64,000 nt of DNA, taken from the NCBI RefSeq assembly GCF_003947455.1, contig NZ_QHJH01000014.1, positions 17,588 through 81,587 on the forward strand. Direction: 5' to 3'. This document shows, in pieces, positions 8,714 through 17,381 of this stretch. This DNA is from Streptomyces sp. WAC 04229. Lineage in GTDB: Bacteria; Actinomycetota; Actinomycetes; Streptomycetales; Streptomycetaceae. Below the pieces are notes generated by a model. It worked only from the letters and a program-made list of their open reading frames with translations, was not told the DNA's origin and did no database searches. The translations under genes and the position numbers were made by a program. The stretch's first letter is position 1. The number at the start of each line of letters is the position of its first letter.

Positions 8714-9703
8714 ATGAGTGCCGCGAGCCCCTGGCGTCCCGCACCGGGTCCCGTGGTCTGCGTGGGGGAGACCATGGCGGCCGTGTCGCCCGCCCCGCCC
8801 GACACCCTGGACGGCGCCGAGTCCGTGCGCCTCTCGGTGGCGGGTGCCGAGTCGAACGTCGCCATGTACCTCGCCGACCACGGGCTGCCCGTCTCCTGGC
8901 TGTCGGCCGTCGGTGACGACGCGCTCGGCCGACGCGTGCGGGCGGCCGTGGGGGAGGCGGGCGTGGACGTCTCGGGCGTGCGGACCGACCCGGCCCGGCC
9001 GACCGGACTGCTGGTGAAGGACCCGGGCGCCGAGGGCACCCGCGTGCACTACTACCGGAAGGGCTCGGCGGCCTCCGCCCTGGGCCCCGGCGTCCTGGAC
9101 GACGACCGGCTCGGCGGGGCCGCCCTCCTGCACCTGACCGGCGTCACCCCGGCACTGTCCGGTTCCTGCCGGGCCCTGGTGGAACGGGCGCTGCACGCGC
9201 CGCGTGCGGAGCGTCCCCACGCGGTCAGTTTCGACGTCAACCACCGCGCCGCGCTGTGGCCGCCGGACACCGCCCCCTCGGTACTCCGCGACCTGGCCGA
9301 CCGCGCCGACATCACCTTCGTCGGCCTCGACGAGGCACAGGACCTGTGGGGCGCCGGGCTGACCGCCGCCGATGTCCGCGGGCTGCTCGGCGGCCCCCGC
9401 GTGCTCGTCGTCAAGGACGGCGGGCGGGGCGCGACCGCGTTCACCGAGGACGGCGCGTGCACGGTGCCCGCCCTGAGGACGGACGTCGTCGAACCGGTGG
9501 GCGCGGGGGACGCGTTCGCCGCCGGTTTCCTCGCCGGACTGTGGCGAGGAGCCGGCCTCACCCGGGCCCTGCGCCTCGGCCACATCACGGCGGCGTCCGC
9601 GCTGCGGGTGGTCGGGGACCACGGGCCCCTGCCCGACGCGGCCACGACCGAGGCGCTGCTGGACCTCACCGACGAGGACTGGGAGGCGCCCGCCCGGCCC
9701 TGA
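8714..9703 (+). CDS. PfkB-family sugar kinase, probable 2-keto-3-deoxygalactonate kinase
   Basis: A 329-residue ribokinase/PfkB-fold kinase. It has the N-terminal VGETMAAVSP, the substrate-loop GAESNVAMYLADHG, the mid-protein SFDVNHRAALW, and the C-terminal PfkB signature EPVGAGDAFAAGF with the catalytic Asp. It would phosphorylate 2-keto-3-deoxygalactonate for the aldolase. E. coli uses the unrelated-family DgoK for this step, so here a PfkB (KdgK-like) enzyme takes its place. ATG at 8714 leaves 124 bases after the aldolase gene; the frame is open further upstream, so a longer form is possible. Confidence 0.85.
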   Translation: MSAASPWRPAPGPVVCVGETMAAVSPAPPDTLDGAESVRLSVAGAESNVAMYLADHGLPVSWLSAVGDDALGRRVRAAVGEAGVDVSGVRTDPARPTGLLVKDPGAEGTRVHYYRKGSAASALGPGVLDDDRLGGAALLHLTGVTPALSGSCRALVERALHAPRAERPHAVSFDVNHRAALWPPDTAPSVLRDLADRADITFVGLDEAQDLWGAGLTAADVRGLLGGPRVLVVKDGGRGATAFTEDGACTVPALRTDVVEPVGAGDAFAAGFLAGLWRGAGLTRALRLGHITAASALRVVGDHGPLPDAATTEALLDLTDEDWEAPARP

Positions 9704-9725
9704 CGCGGCCGGACGGATGCCTGCC

Positions 9726-10400
9726 TCAGGCGCCGATGTCGTACAGGACGAACTCCTCCCACGACCCGGTGATCTCGGCGGAGCGGGCCCGCAGCGCGTA
9801 CTGGAGCGAACCGGTGTAGCCGTTCTCCATGGTGACGAAGAGCCCGTTCAGCGTGGACTGGAGCGCGTAGCGGTCGAGGCTTTCGTTGTAGAAGAGGACG
9901 AACCGCTCCCAGCCGCCCACACTCGTGGAGCGGGCGCGCAGGACGTTCTGCGCGCTGCCGGTGTAGTTCTTCTCCACCGCCACGTAGCGGTTGTTCGCGA
10001 GGGAACGCAGCGCGTAGGTCTGGGTGGCCTCGTCCCACTCGAAGGCGAAGCTCTCCCACGAGCCGCCGAATTCGGCGGAACGGGCGCGCTGCACGCCGGT
10101 GTTCGGGGCGGGGTAGTTCACCTCGGTCGCCACGAAGCGGTTGTTGCGGACCGACTGCACGGCCAGCAGCTCTGGCTCCGCGGCCGCCGCCGAGGCGCTG
10201 TCTCCGGCGGCGAGCGGGGCCCGTCGGGCGTCCGCGTCGTCGGTGATGCGCGCCAGCGCGGACGCGTCCACCGCCTCCCACCCGGCGGGCGCGGCGGCCG
10301 GCCGGTCGCCCACCGGTGCGGCCGCCGCCGCGGGAGCGGCCAGGGCGGAGGCCGCCACCAGGGCGCTCAGGGAGAGCAGGACAGAGGTCGTACGTCTCAC
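9726..10400 (-). CDS. Secreted protein with three fascin/beta-trefoil-like repeats
   Basis: A 224-residue exported protein. GTG at 10400 has GAGG 6 bases upstream and begins a Sec signal peptide (VRRTTSVLLSLSALVAAS, cleavage near AAAAA). After a linker of about 45 residues come three repeats of about 45 residues, each with the pattern V/LR-S-x-x-N-x-x-(V/F)-(A/T)-x-E-x-x-Y, then a run of RARS and a SWE/GWE-x-F. The best aligned units begin near NNRFVATEVNY, NNRYVAVEKNY and NGLFVTMENGY. Three such repeats form a fascin-like or lectin-like beta-trefoil. A binding role (carbohydrate or actin-like ligand) is possible; no catalytic residues are evident. It converges on the kinase gene. Confidence 0.7.
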   Translation of the reverse strand: MRRTTSVLLSLSALVAASALAAPAAAAAPVGDRPAAAPAGWEAVDASALARITDDADARRAPLAAGDSASAAAAEPELLAVQSVRNNRFVATEVNYPAPNTGVQRARSAEFGGSWESFAFEWDEATQTYALRSLANNRYVAVEKNYTGSAQNVLRARSTSVGGWERFVLFYNESLDRYALQSTLNGLFVTMENGYTGSLQYALRARSAEITGSWEEFVLYDIGA

Positions 10401-10710
10401 AGGAATTCCTCGGTTTTCGTCACAGGGATACGATCCCCCCGAATTTCTCCGCACCCGTTCGGCGAAGCGTGATCAGCATAGGGATGCAGATGTGCGGTCA
10501 GGTACGGATGGAGTGGTATTCCGACGGAATTCGATCGGGATATCGCGGCATTCCGGATTCCGCGGTCTGCCGTTAATTCAAAGGCAACCCCGCGTTTCCG
10601 GCTGCTCCGGCCGAGGCACCGCGGACCCCGCCGCGTACGCCCGGCTCGGTAGCCGGGGTTACTCCCGCCGCCGGACGTCTTCGCGCCCCGGTCCCGGCAG
10701 CGTGGGAGGG
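10401..10710. other. 310-base divergent intergenic region with palindromes
   Basis: No gene is credible here. The part next to the secreted-protein gene is relatively AT-rich. At 10518-10530 there is a perfect palindrome, ATTCCGACGGAAT, followed at 10550-10562 by two direct copies of ATTCCG(G/C). These may be regulator sites for either flanking gene. No clear -35/-10 pair was found. Confidence 0.35.
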
Positions 10711-11229
10711 GTGAAACTCAGCCGACCCGCACGCCGGGCCCTCCTCGTCGTCCACGTCGTCGCCTCCGCCGGCTGGCTCGGGCTCACCCTCGGGCTGCTG
10801 GCCCTCGGACTGACCGCGGCCGCCACCGCGTCCCCCGCCACTGTGGAGGCCGGTGTCCGCGGCATGAAGCTGTTCGCCGACTGGCTGCTGCTGCCTCTCG
10901 CCGTCCTCACCCTCCTCAGCGGAGTGGTGCTGGCCCTGGGCACGGCGTGGGGGCTGGCCCGGCACCGGTGGGTGGTCACCAAGTTCTGGCTGACCCTGGC
11001 CACAACGACCGCCACGGTCTTCGCGTTGCGTCCCGGCGTGAACGCGGCGTTCACCGCCGTCGCCGCGGGCGAGCCGCTGCCGGACGCCGGGGACGTGCTG
11101 TTCGGGCCGGTCGTCTCGCTGTCCGCCTACGTCTTCATGACGGTGATCTCGGTCCTCAAACCGTGGGGACCCACGCGTCGCGGCCGCAGGCTGCGACGGG
11201 AGGGGGCGGTTCGTAGCATGACGTCATGA
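10711..11229 (+). CDS. Four-helix integral membrane protein, DUF2269-like
   Basis: A 172-residue membrane protein with about four transmembrane helices: ALLVVHVVASAGWLGLTLGLL, WLLLPLAVLTLLSGVVLALG, FWLTLATTTATVFAL, and a last one ending VFMTVISVLKPWG. The early His (VHVVASAGWLG) is shared by DUF2269 and related predicted heme-binding membrane proteins. GTG at 10711 is preceded by GGGAGG. Its stop overlaps the next ATG as ATGA (11226-11229), so it is coupled to a quinone-oxidoreductase-like enzyme. A redox membrane role is inferred only from that pairing. Confidence 0.65.
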   Translation: MKLSRPARRALLVVHVVASAGWLGLTLGLLALGLTAAATASPATVEAGVRGMKLFADWLLLPLAVLTLLSGVVLALGTAWGLARHRWVVTKFWLTLATTTATVFALRPGVNAAFTAVAAGEPLPDAGDVLFGPVVSLSAYVFMTVISVLKPWGPTRRGRRLRREGAVRSMTS

Positions 11230-12227
11230 ACGGCACAGTCCCCGACGTGATGCGGGCGGCGTACATCGACGCCGTCGGACCGGCCGACGCCATCCGCCAC
11301 GGCCCGCTCCCGGTGCCGCCGGTGGGACCCACCGACGTGCTCGTGCGGGTGTCGGCCGTGGCGGTCGACCCCGTCGACACCTTCGTACGGTCCGGCGCCT
11401 ACGCCACCCCGCTGCCGCTGCCCTTCGTCGTCGGCCGCGACCTGGTGGGCGAGGTCGCCCTGGCCGGTTCCGGCGCGGCGGGCTTCACCCCCGGGCAGCG
11501 GGTGTGGTGCAACAGCCTGGGCCACGCGGGCCGGCAGGGATCCTTCGCCGAATACGCGGCGGTCGCCGCCGAACGCCTCTACGCGGCGCCGCCCGGCGTC
11601 GCCGCCGAACACCTCGTGGCCGCCGCCCACCCGGCGGCCTCCGCCTGGCTGGCGCTCTTCCGGCACGGCCGGCTGCGGGCGGGCGAGACCGTGTACGTCG
11701 GCGGCGGCGCCGGGAACGTCGGCGGCGCGGCGGTGGCGCTGGCCGCCCGCGCCGGGGCCCGGGTGGTCGCCACGGCACGCGCCGGGGACGCGGCGGCGGT
11801 CCGGGAGCTGGGCGCCGCCGAGGTCCTCGACCACCGGTCGCCCGGCCTCGCCGAGCGGGCGCGCCGGGCGGCGCCGGACGGCTACGACGTCCACCTCGAC
11901 ACGTCGGGGCACGGAGTGCTCGCCGACGCCGTGGAGTCGCTGGCCATGGGCGGACGACTGGTCGCGATGGTGGGGCTGGGCGGCGGGCCCTCCCCGCTGC
12001 CGGTGAGCCGGCTGTACACCAGGGACGCGAGCATCGTGGGCTTCGCCATCAGCAACGCCACGACCGCCGACCTCGCCGAGGCCGCCGAGGGCGTCGTGGG
12101 CGTGCTCACGGAGACGCCGTGGCGGCCGCGTGTCGCCGATCGGCTGCCGTTGTCGATGACGGCGGAGGCCCACCGCCGGCTGGAGGCCGGAGAGGTCCGG
12201 GGACGGCTGGTCCTCACACCCTCGTGA
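11226..12227 (+). CDS. Zinc-less medium-chain dehydrogenase, NADPH:quinone reductase-like
   Basis: A 333-residue MDR-superfamily oxidoreductase. The N-terminal GroES-like domain contains DVLVRVSAVAVDPVDTFVRSG and PFVVGRDLVGEV. The Rossmann domain has YVGGGAGNVGGAAVALA (nucleotide loop near residues 157-173) and ELGAAEVLDHRS. The zinc-ligand cysteines of alcohol dehydrogenases are absent, as in quinone oxidoreductase and zeta-crystallin. It is translationally coupled to the upstream membrane protein. The substrate is not predictable. Confidence 0.85.
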   Translation: MNGTVPDVMRAAYIDAVGPADAIRHGPLPVPPVGPTDVLVRVSAVAVDPVDTFVRSGAYATPLPLPFVVGRDLVGEVALAGSGAAGFTPGQRVWCNSLGHAGRQGSFAEYAAVAAERLYAAPPGVAAEHLVAAAHPAASAWLALFRHGRLRAGETVYVGGGAGNVGGAAVALAARAGARVVATARAGDAAAVRELGAAEVLDHRSPGLAERARRAAPDGYDVHLDTSGHGVLADAVESLAMGGRLVAMVGLGGGPSPLPVSRLYTRDASIVGFAISNATTADLAEAAEGVVGVLTETPWRPRVADRLPLSMTAEAHRRLEAGEVRGRLVLTPS

Positions 12228-12248
12228 CCGCGCCTCGCCGCCGGCGGA

Positions 12249-13049
12249 TCACCCCAGTGGGCGGACGGTCAGCATCTGCTGCGCGTGGCCCACGGGGCCG
12301 TCGACGTCGTGCAGCACGGTGCTCGTGATGCCCTGGCCGGTGGGGCCGAAGACGACGGTGGTGTCCAGGCCGGTCCAGGGGCCGCGGGGCGCGCGGTGCA
12401 GGTGCAGGGTCAGGTCGACGTTCGGGAACATCCACTCCCTCGGCGACTGCCGTACGGCGATGCCGTTGGCGGTGTCCACCAGGGTGACGTAGGAGGCCAG
12501 CGGGCTCGCCGTCTCCCCGGCGACCAGGTCGAGGCCGGTGGAGACCCAGGCGGTGGTACGGCCCGGGAGCGGCGGTGCCACGGGGCGCACGTCCAGGGAG
12601 GCGATGTATCCGCCGGGCCACGCGGTGTCCATGGGCCAGGGGGCGAGGGTCTCCGGCGCGGCGAGCCGGTCCGCGCCGCCGCCCGCCACGGCGCCGGTGT
12701 CCACGTCGGCCAGCAGCCACGCCCTGGCCCGGGTCACCGACCGGCCCGCGATGAGCACGGTCGCCTCGACCAGTTCTATGGTGCGGCCGGGGCGGACGGT
12801 CTCCACCCGGATCTCGCACTCGTCCAGCGCCGGGCGGCCGAGGATGTCGAAGCTGATCCGGCTCAGGGACATGGCCGCGCCCTCCCGCCCGGCCAGATGG
12901 CGGTCGACCGCGTGCACGATCAGGCCGCCCAGCGGACTGAAGTGCTGCTCGTCCGCGCTCCACGCCCCGCCGGCGTGCGAGGTGGGCTTGAAGCGGTGCT
13001 CGTCGATCCGCTCGTAGTAGCTGTCCGGGGTCGCGGTGCTGGTGTTCAA
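12249..13049 (-). CDS. Double-hotdog acyl-CoA thioesterase-like protein
   Basis: A 266-residue protein with two hotdog halves, as in TesB/thioesterase-family actinobacterial proteins. The first half includes HFSPLGGLIVHAVDRHL, LSRISFDILGRPALDECEIRVE and RTIELVEATV. The second has ASYVTLVDTANGIA, MFPNVDLTLHLHR and the closing GQGITSTVLHD. The family hydrolyses acyl-CoA thioesters or acts in lipid or polyketide metabolism. It converges on the MDR gene and has no operon partner. Confidence 0.8.
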   Translation of the reverse strand: MNTSTATPDSYYERIDEHRFKPTSHAGGAWSADEQHFSPLGGLIVHAVDRHLAGREGAAMSLSRISFDILGRPALDECEIRVETVRPGRTIELVEATVLIAGRSVTRARAWLLADVDTGAVAGGGADRLAAPETLAPWPMDTAWPGGYIASLDVRPVAPPLPGRTTAWVSTGLDLVAGETASPLASYVTLVDTANGIAVRQSPREWMFPNVDLTLHLHRAPRGPWTGLDTTVVFGPTGQGITSTVLHDVDGPVGHAQQMLTVRPLG

Positions 13050-13218
13050 CGGGCTGCTCCTGGAACGGCGGCGGCGAGGGGAGGGGCCCCGGACGGCGGT
13101 GCCCGGGCCGCGACCAGGATAGTTCCGCCGCTGAACGGGTCATCTCCCGAGTGGCCCGCCCCCGGCTGGGAACCCAGGTGGGGAAGCGGAGGGGGCCTGC
13201 GGACGAAGGAGCGGCGCC

Positions 13219-13455
13219 ATGGCGAGGAACCGGGGCGAGGGCGGCAAGGGCGAGGACCTGGAGAAGGGCGACAAGGTCACCTGGAGCAGCCACGGCTCCC
13301 GGGCCGAGGGCGAGGTGGAGAAGAAGATCACCAAGCGCACCGAGGCCGGGGGCCGCACGGTGGACGCGTCGCCCGACGACCCGCAGTACAAGGTCCGCAG
13401 CGACAAGTCGGGCGGATCGGCGGTGCACAAGCCGTCGGCGCTGAAGAAGAAGTGA
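13219..13455 (+). CDS. DUF2945/HVA1-TUDOR-like small protein
   Basis: A 78-residue, very charged protein. EKGDKVTWSSHGSRAEGEVEKKI and YKVRSDKSGGSAVHKPSALKK match the DUF2945 (hypervirulence-associated, TUDOR-like) family of small proteins. Function is unknown in bacteria; they often sit in stress-related gene groups. AAGGAG lies upstream of ATG 13219. It heads a three-gene run with 6 and 36 base gaps. Confidence 0.8.
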   Translation: MARNRGEGGKGEDLEKGDKVTWSSHGSRAEGEVEKKITKRTEAGGRTVDASPDDPQYKVRSDKSGGSAVHKPSALKKK

Positions 13456-13461
13456 GGCGAC

Positions 13462-13794
13462 ATGGACGGTGACGACCTGCAGGAGATCCGGGACGGCTTC
13501 CGCGAGCTGGTGAACATGGCGCCGGCCGACCTGGAGGCGTGGCTGGAGACCGACGAGTCCCAGGACGCCGGACACCACCAGGACGGGGGCGAGTCCACCG
13601 GGCACGCGTCCGGCCGCCGGATCGTGCGGATCCAGCGGACGAACAAGGACGACCTCTCGGACGACGACTACGAGCACATGCGCAAGGTCGTCGGCTACGT
13701 CCGCCGGCACCTGGCCCAGCGCCCGTCGGGCGACGTCGAGAAGTCCCGGTGGCGCTACTCGCTCATGAACTGGGGCCACGACCCCCTCGCGTGA
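13462..13794 (+). CDS. DUF3140-family protein
   Basis: A 110-residue acidic protein: an N-terminal helix, ELVNMAPADLEAWLETDESQ, a Gly/His-rich linker, then RRIVRIQRTNKDDLSDDDYEHMRKVVGYVRRHLAQRP ending in RWRYSLMNWGHDPL. This layout is that of DUF3140 (unknown function), a protein commonly found directly after a DUF2945 gene. ATG is 6 bases after the preceding stop. Confidence 0.8.
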   Translation: MDGDDLQEIRDGFRELVNMAPADLEAWLETDESQDAGHHQDGGESTGHASGRRIVRIQRTNKDDLSDDDYEHMRKVVGYVRRHLAQRPSGDVEKSRWRYSLMNWGHDPLA

Positions 13795-13830
13795 CACCGC
13801 CGTCGATGCCGCCGGAAGGAGACACACCCG

Positions 13831-14262
13831 ATGGGAGACCCGCACCGGCGCCCCGAGGGCGTCAGCGACGAGACCGTGGAGGCGCTGGGCTCCCTGTCCA
13901 AGGCCCTGGAGACGACCGAGTGCGCCCGCGGGCACCTGTTCGCCTTCCACCAGCTGACCGGCTCGGCGGACTTCGAGCTGGACCGCGCCGTCGAACTCCT
14001 GCGCGCCGCCGGGCACCCGGAGTGGGCGGAACGGGTCCGCACGGAGATCCTGGGCCGCAACGTCATCCCCGGACACTGGACGTTCCAGGTCGTCGAGGCG
14101 TACGACCGGACCTACTACGAGCCGTTCAGGGACCTGGAGCGCGAGGCCGTGGACCGGCTCGCCGACGGCCGCGACCACCTGTACGAGGCGGAGCTGAAGG
14201 AGGCCCGCCGCACCCGGAACCACCCGGACCACACGGCCGGCCCCGACGGCCCTCCCACCTGA
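13831..14262 (+). CDS. Conserved hypothetical protein, mostly helical
   Basis: A 143-residue soluble protein predicted to be almost all helix: ETVEALGSLSKALETTECARGHLFAFHQLTG, LDRAVELLRAAGHPEWAERVRTEILGRNVIPGHWTFQVVEAYD and a charged C-terminal helix. Conserved-looking His and Glu (GHLFAFHQ; GHWTFQVVE) could form a diiron or metal site, but this is speculation. AAGGAG lies before ATG 13831. It is the last gene of the DUF2945-DUF3140 run. I do not recognise a named family. Confidence 0.65.
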   Translation: MGDPHRRPEGVSDETVEALGSLSKALETTECARGHLFAFHQLTGSADFELDRAVELLRAAGHPEWAERVRTEILGRNVIPGHWTFQVVEAYDRTYYEPFRDLEREAVDRLADGRDHLYEAELKEARRTRNHPDHTAGPDGPPT

Positions 14263-14304
14263 CGGCTGCCCGACGGCTGACCGCTGCGGGGCCGGCGCCT
14301 GCGT

Positions 14305-15681
14305 TCAGTCGCGTCCGCGGGCCCGTTTGAAGCGGTCCAGGCCCTCGGCGAGGTCGACGATCGGGTCCGGGTAGGCGTCGTACTTCGCGCGCTCCGGGCC
14401 CGTCAGCCGCCACGGCTCGTGTACCAACCGCCCTTCCAGGCCCTCCAGTTCGGGCACCCAGCGTCGCACGTACGTCCCGTCCGGGTCGAAGCGCCGTGCC
14501 TGGGCCGTGGGGTTGAGGACGCGGTGCGGGCGGGTGTCCGTGCCGGTACCGGCGGTCCACTGCCAGTTCAGCTGGTTGTTGGCCACGTCGCCGTCCACGA
14601 GCAGGTCCAGGAAGTGCCGGGCGCCCACCCGCCAGTCGATGTAGAGCGTCTTGGTGAGGAAGCTGGCGGTCAGCAGCCGGGCCCGGTTGTGCATCCAGCC
14701 CTCGTGCCGCAGCTGGCGCATGGCCGCGTCGACGACCGGGTAGCCGGTTCGCCCGTCCTTCCAGGCGGCGATCTCCTCGTCCGCCTGGGCTCCGGTGCGC
14801 CAGCGGTCGTGCCTGGTGCGGTAGTCGGCCGTCGAGGCCTGCGGCCGCGCGGACAGCACCTGGGCGTGGAAGTCCCGCCAGGCGACCTGCCGCACGAACG
14901 CCTCGGCGCCGGCGCCGCCCTTGTCGCGGGCGCGGTGCACCAGCTCGACGGGGGAGAGGGCGCCGAAGTGCAGGTGCGGGGAGAGGCGCGAGGTGTCGTC
15001 GCCGGCCAGGTCGTCGTGCTGGTCCGCGTAGCCGGTGATGCCGTCGCGCAGCCAGGCCGTCAGACGTTTCCTGGCCTCCTCCTCGCCGCCGGCCGCCAGC
15101 CCCGGGGACAGTCCCGTGAGGTCGCTTCGGCTCGGCAGCGGCTCCGAGTCGACGCCGTCCGGGACCCGGACCTTGCGGGGCGCGGCGAGCGCGTCGCGGA
15201 CGGAGCACTCGCTCCACCGCCGGAAGTACGGCGTGAAGACGGCGAAGTGGTCGGAGGAGGCCGGGGTGACCGCCCCCGGCGCCAGCACGGTCGTCACGGC
15301 ATCGTGCACGTGCAGTCGGCAGCCCCGCGCCCCGAGGGCGTCCCGGAGCAGTTCCTCGCGCCGGTGCGCGTGCCCGCTGACGTCGGCCGCCATGTGCACC
15401 TCGTCGGCTCCCGCCTCGCCGGCCACCGCGCACACCTCCTCGACCAGGTCGCCGGAACGGACGATCAGCCGCCCGCCCCGCTCCCGCAGCCCCGCGTCCA
15501 GGTCGCGCAGGCAGTCGGCGAGGAAGGCGAGCCGGTTGGGCGCGGCGAAGCCGGCCGCGTCGACGGCCCGGTCGCGGACGAACAGCGGTACCACGGCCGC
15601 GGACCCGTCGAGCGCCGCGCGCAGGGGCGGATGGTCGTGCAGCCGCAGGTCACGGGTGAACAGGACGACCGACGTGGTCAT
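14305..15681 (-). CDS. phr: Deoxyribodipyrimidine (CPD) photolyase, class I
   Basis: A 458-residue cryptochrome/photolyase-family enzyme that repairs UV pyrimidine dimers with blue light and FADH-. The N-terminal antenna domain begins MTTSVVLFTRDLRLHDHPPL. The FAD domain carries RLSPHLHFGALSP, WRDFHAQVL, GRTGYPVVDAAMRQL, WMHNRARLLTASFLTK and DGDVANNQLNWQWTAGTGTD, all standard class I motifs. I chose ATG 15681 because it starts the domain; the frame runs open to 15810. It lies downstream of the SDR gene on the same strand, 58 bases away. Confidence 0.93.
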   Translation of the reverse strand: MTTSVVLFTRDLRLHDHPPLRAALDGSAAVVPLFVRDRAVDAAGFAAPNRLAFLADCLRDLDAGLRERGGRLIVRSGDLVEEVCAVAGEAGADEVHMAADVSGHAHRREELLRDALGARGCRLHVHDAVTTVLAPGAVTPASSDHFAVFTPYFRRWSECSVRDALAAPRKVRVPDGVDSEPLPSRSDLTGLSPGLAAGGEEEARKRLTAWLRDGITGYADQHDDLAGDDTSRLSPHLHFGALSPVELVHRARDKGGAGAEAFVRQVAWRDFHAQVLSARPQASTADYRTRHDRWRTGAQADEEIAAWKDGRTGYPVVDAAMRQLRHEGWMHNRARLLTASFLTKTLYIDWRVGARHFLDLLVDGDVANNQLNWQWTAGTGTDTRPHRVLNPTAQARRFDPDGTYVRRWVPELEGLEGRLVHEPWRLTGPERAKYDAYPDPIVDLAEGLDRFKRARGRD

Positions 15682-15739
15682 GGCGCTCCTCGCAGGGGGG
15701 TCGGGCCGCCGGACCGGGCGGGGGCGACGCGCGGCGGTC

Positions 15740-17278
15740 TCATCGGGCCGCCGGGCCACGGGTGGCGGCCCGGGCGATGTTGCGGGCCATGCCGCCGAAC
15801 ACCACGGCATGGAACGCCCACACGCTCCACCAGTAGGCGTGCCCGGCCAGTCCGTGCGGATGGAACAGCGCCCGCTGCCGGTACCGCGTCCGGCCGGTGT
15901 CGTCGGTGTCGGCGTACATCTCCAGCCAGGCCAGGCCCGGCAGCCGCATCTCGGCGCGCAGCCGCAGCAGCCGGCCCGGGACGATCTCCTCCACCCGCCA
16001 GAAGTCGAGCGAGTCGCCGGCCCGCAGCCGCGCGGCGTCCCGGCGGCCGCGGCGCAGGCCGACCCCGCCGACCAGCCGGTCGAGCCAGCCCCGTACCGCC
16101 CAGGCCAGCGGGAAGGAGTACCAGCCGTTGTCGCCGCCGATCCCCTCGATGACCCGCCACAGCGCGGCGGGCGAGGCGTCGACGGTCAGCGTGCGGTGGT
16201 CGGTGTAGAGACTGCCGCCCGCCCAGTCCGGGTCGGTGGGCAGCGGATCGCTGGGCGCCCCCGGCACCGACGCGGACGACCAGCGGGTGGTGACCTGGGC
16301 GTCCCGCACGCGTTGCAGGGCCAGCCGCAGTGCGCCGTCGAAGCCGAGCGGATACCCCGGCGGCGCGGGCACGTACTTCAGGATGTCGTTCTCCCGGCAC
16401 ACCACCTCGTGCCGCAGCGACTCGGTGAGCGGGCGGGCGATCGAGGCGGGGACGGGCGTGATCAGGCCGACCCAGTGGCTGGACAGGCCCGGTGACAGCA
16501 TCGGCACCGAGACGATCAGACGCTTGGGCAGCCGCGCCACCTCGGCGTAGCGGACCATCATCTCGCGGTAGGTCAGGACGTCCGGCCCGCCCACGTCGAA
16601 GGCGCGGGACACCTCCGCCGGCATCCGCGCGCTGCCGACGAGCGCGCGCAGCACGTCCCGGACGGCGATCGGCTGGATGCGGGTGTGCACCCAGCTGGGC
16701 GTGACCATCACCGGCAGCCGCTCGGTGAGATAGCGCAGCATCTCGAAGGAGGCCGACCCGGAGCCGATGACGATCGCGGCGCGCAGCACGGTCGTGGGCA
16801 CACCGGAGGCCAGGAGGATGCGGCCGACCTCGGCACGGGAGCGCAGGTGCGGGGAGAGTTCCCGTTCCGGCACGTCGGACGGGGTCAGGCCGCCGAGATA
16901 GACGATGCGCCGCACCCCGGCCGCCTCGGCCCGCTCGGCGAAGGTGCGCGCCGCGCGCCGGTCCGTCTCCTCGAAGTCGTCGCCGCTGCCCAGCGCGTGC
17001 ACCAGGTAGTAGGCGACGTCCACGCCCTCCATCGCCCGCGACACCGAGTCGGCGTCCAGGACGTCGCCGCGCACCACCTCGGCCTCGCCGGCCCACGGGT
17101 GGTCGCGCAGCTTGTGCGGCGAGCGGGCCAGGCACCGCACCCGGTGGCCGGCGCCCAGCAGCTCCGGTACGAGCCGCCCGCCGACGTAGCCGGTGGCGCC
17201 GGTGACGAGGCAGCGCAGGTTCGTTCCCATGCCCTCACCCGGGCCTTCGCCGCTCGCGCGGTCGCGTTCTGCACTCAT
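15740..17278 (-). CDS. SDR-family NAD(P)-binding protein with C-terminal DUF2867 domain
   Basis: A 512-residue two-domain protein. Residues about 20-330 are an atypical (NmrA/epimerase-like) SDR with the dinucleotide loop VTGATGYVGG and RIVYLGGLTP. Residues about 350-505 are a DUF2867/SRPBCC-like domain (VDASPAALWRVIEGIGGDNGWYSFPLAW, SLDFWRVEEIVPGRLLRLRAEM). Proteins with this fusion are often next to photolyase genes in actinobacteria; the chemistry is unknown. ATG 17278 has GGAG at 4 bases. It is divergent from a MarR gene and probably shares a transcript with the photolyase. Confidence 0.85.
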   Translation of the reverse strand: MSAERDRASGEGPGEGMGTNLRCLVTGATGYVGGRLVPELLGAGHRVRCLARSPHKLRDHPWAGEAEVVRGDVLDADSVSRAMEGVDVAYYLVHALGSGDDFEETDRRAARTFAERAEAAGVRRIVYLGGLTPSDVPERELSPHLRSRAEVGRILLASGVPTTVLRAAIVIGSGSASFEMLRYLTERLPVMVTPSWVHTRIQPIAVRDVLRALVGSARMPAEVSRAFDVGGPDVLTYREMMVRYAEVARLPKRLIVSVPMLSPGLSSHWVGLITPVPASIARPLTESLRHEVVCRENDILKYVPAPPGYPLGFDGALRLALQRVRDAQVTTRWSSASVPGAPSDPLPTDPDWAGGSLYTDHRTLTVDASPAALWRVIEGIGGDNGWYSFPLAWAVRGWLDRLVGGVGLRRGRRDAARLRAGDSLDFWRVEEIVPGRLLRLRAEMRLPGLAWLEMYADTDDTGRTRYRQRALFHPHGLAGHAYWWSVWAFHAVVFGGMARNIARAATRGPAAR

Positions 17279-17381
17279 GGGGCTCCGTCTCTCACGGGAC
17301 AGTCGTCACGTGATCACTTCCCGCGGGCGCACGGTGATGGATGCGCGGGTTCCCAGGTTGACCCTTCTATACGCTGATCGC

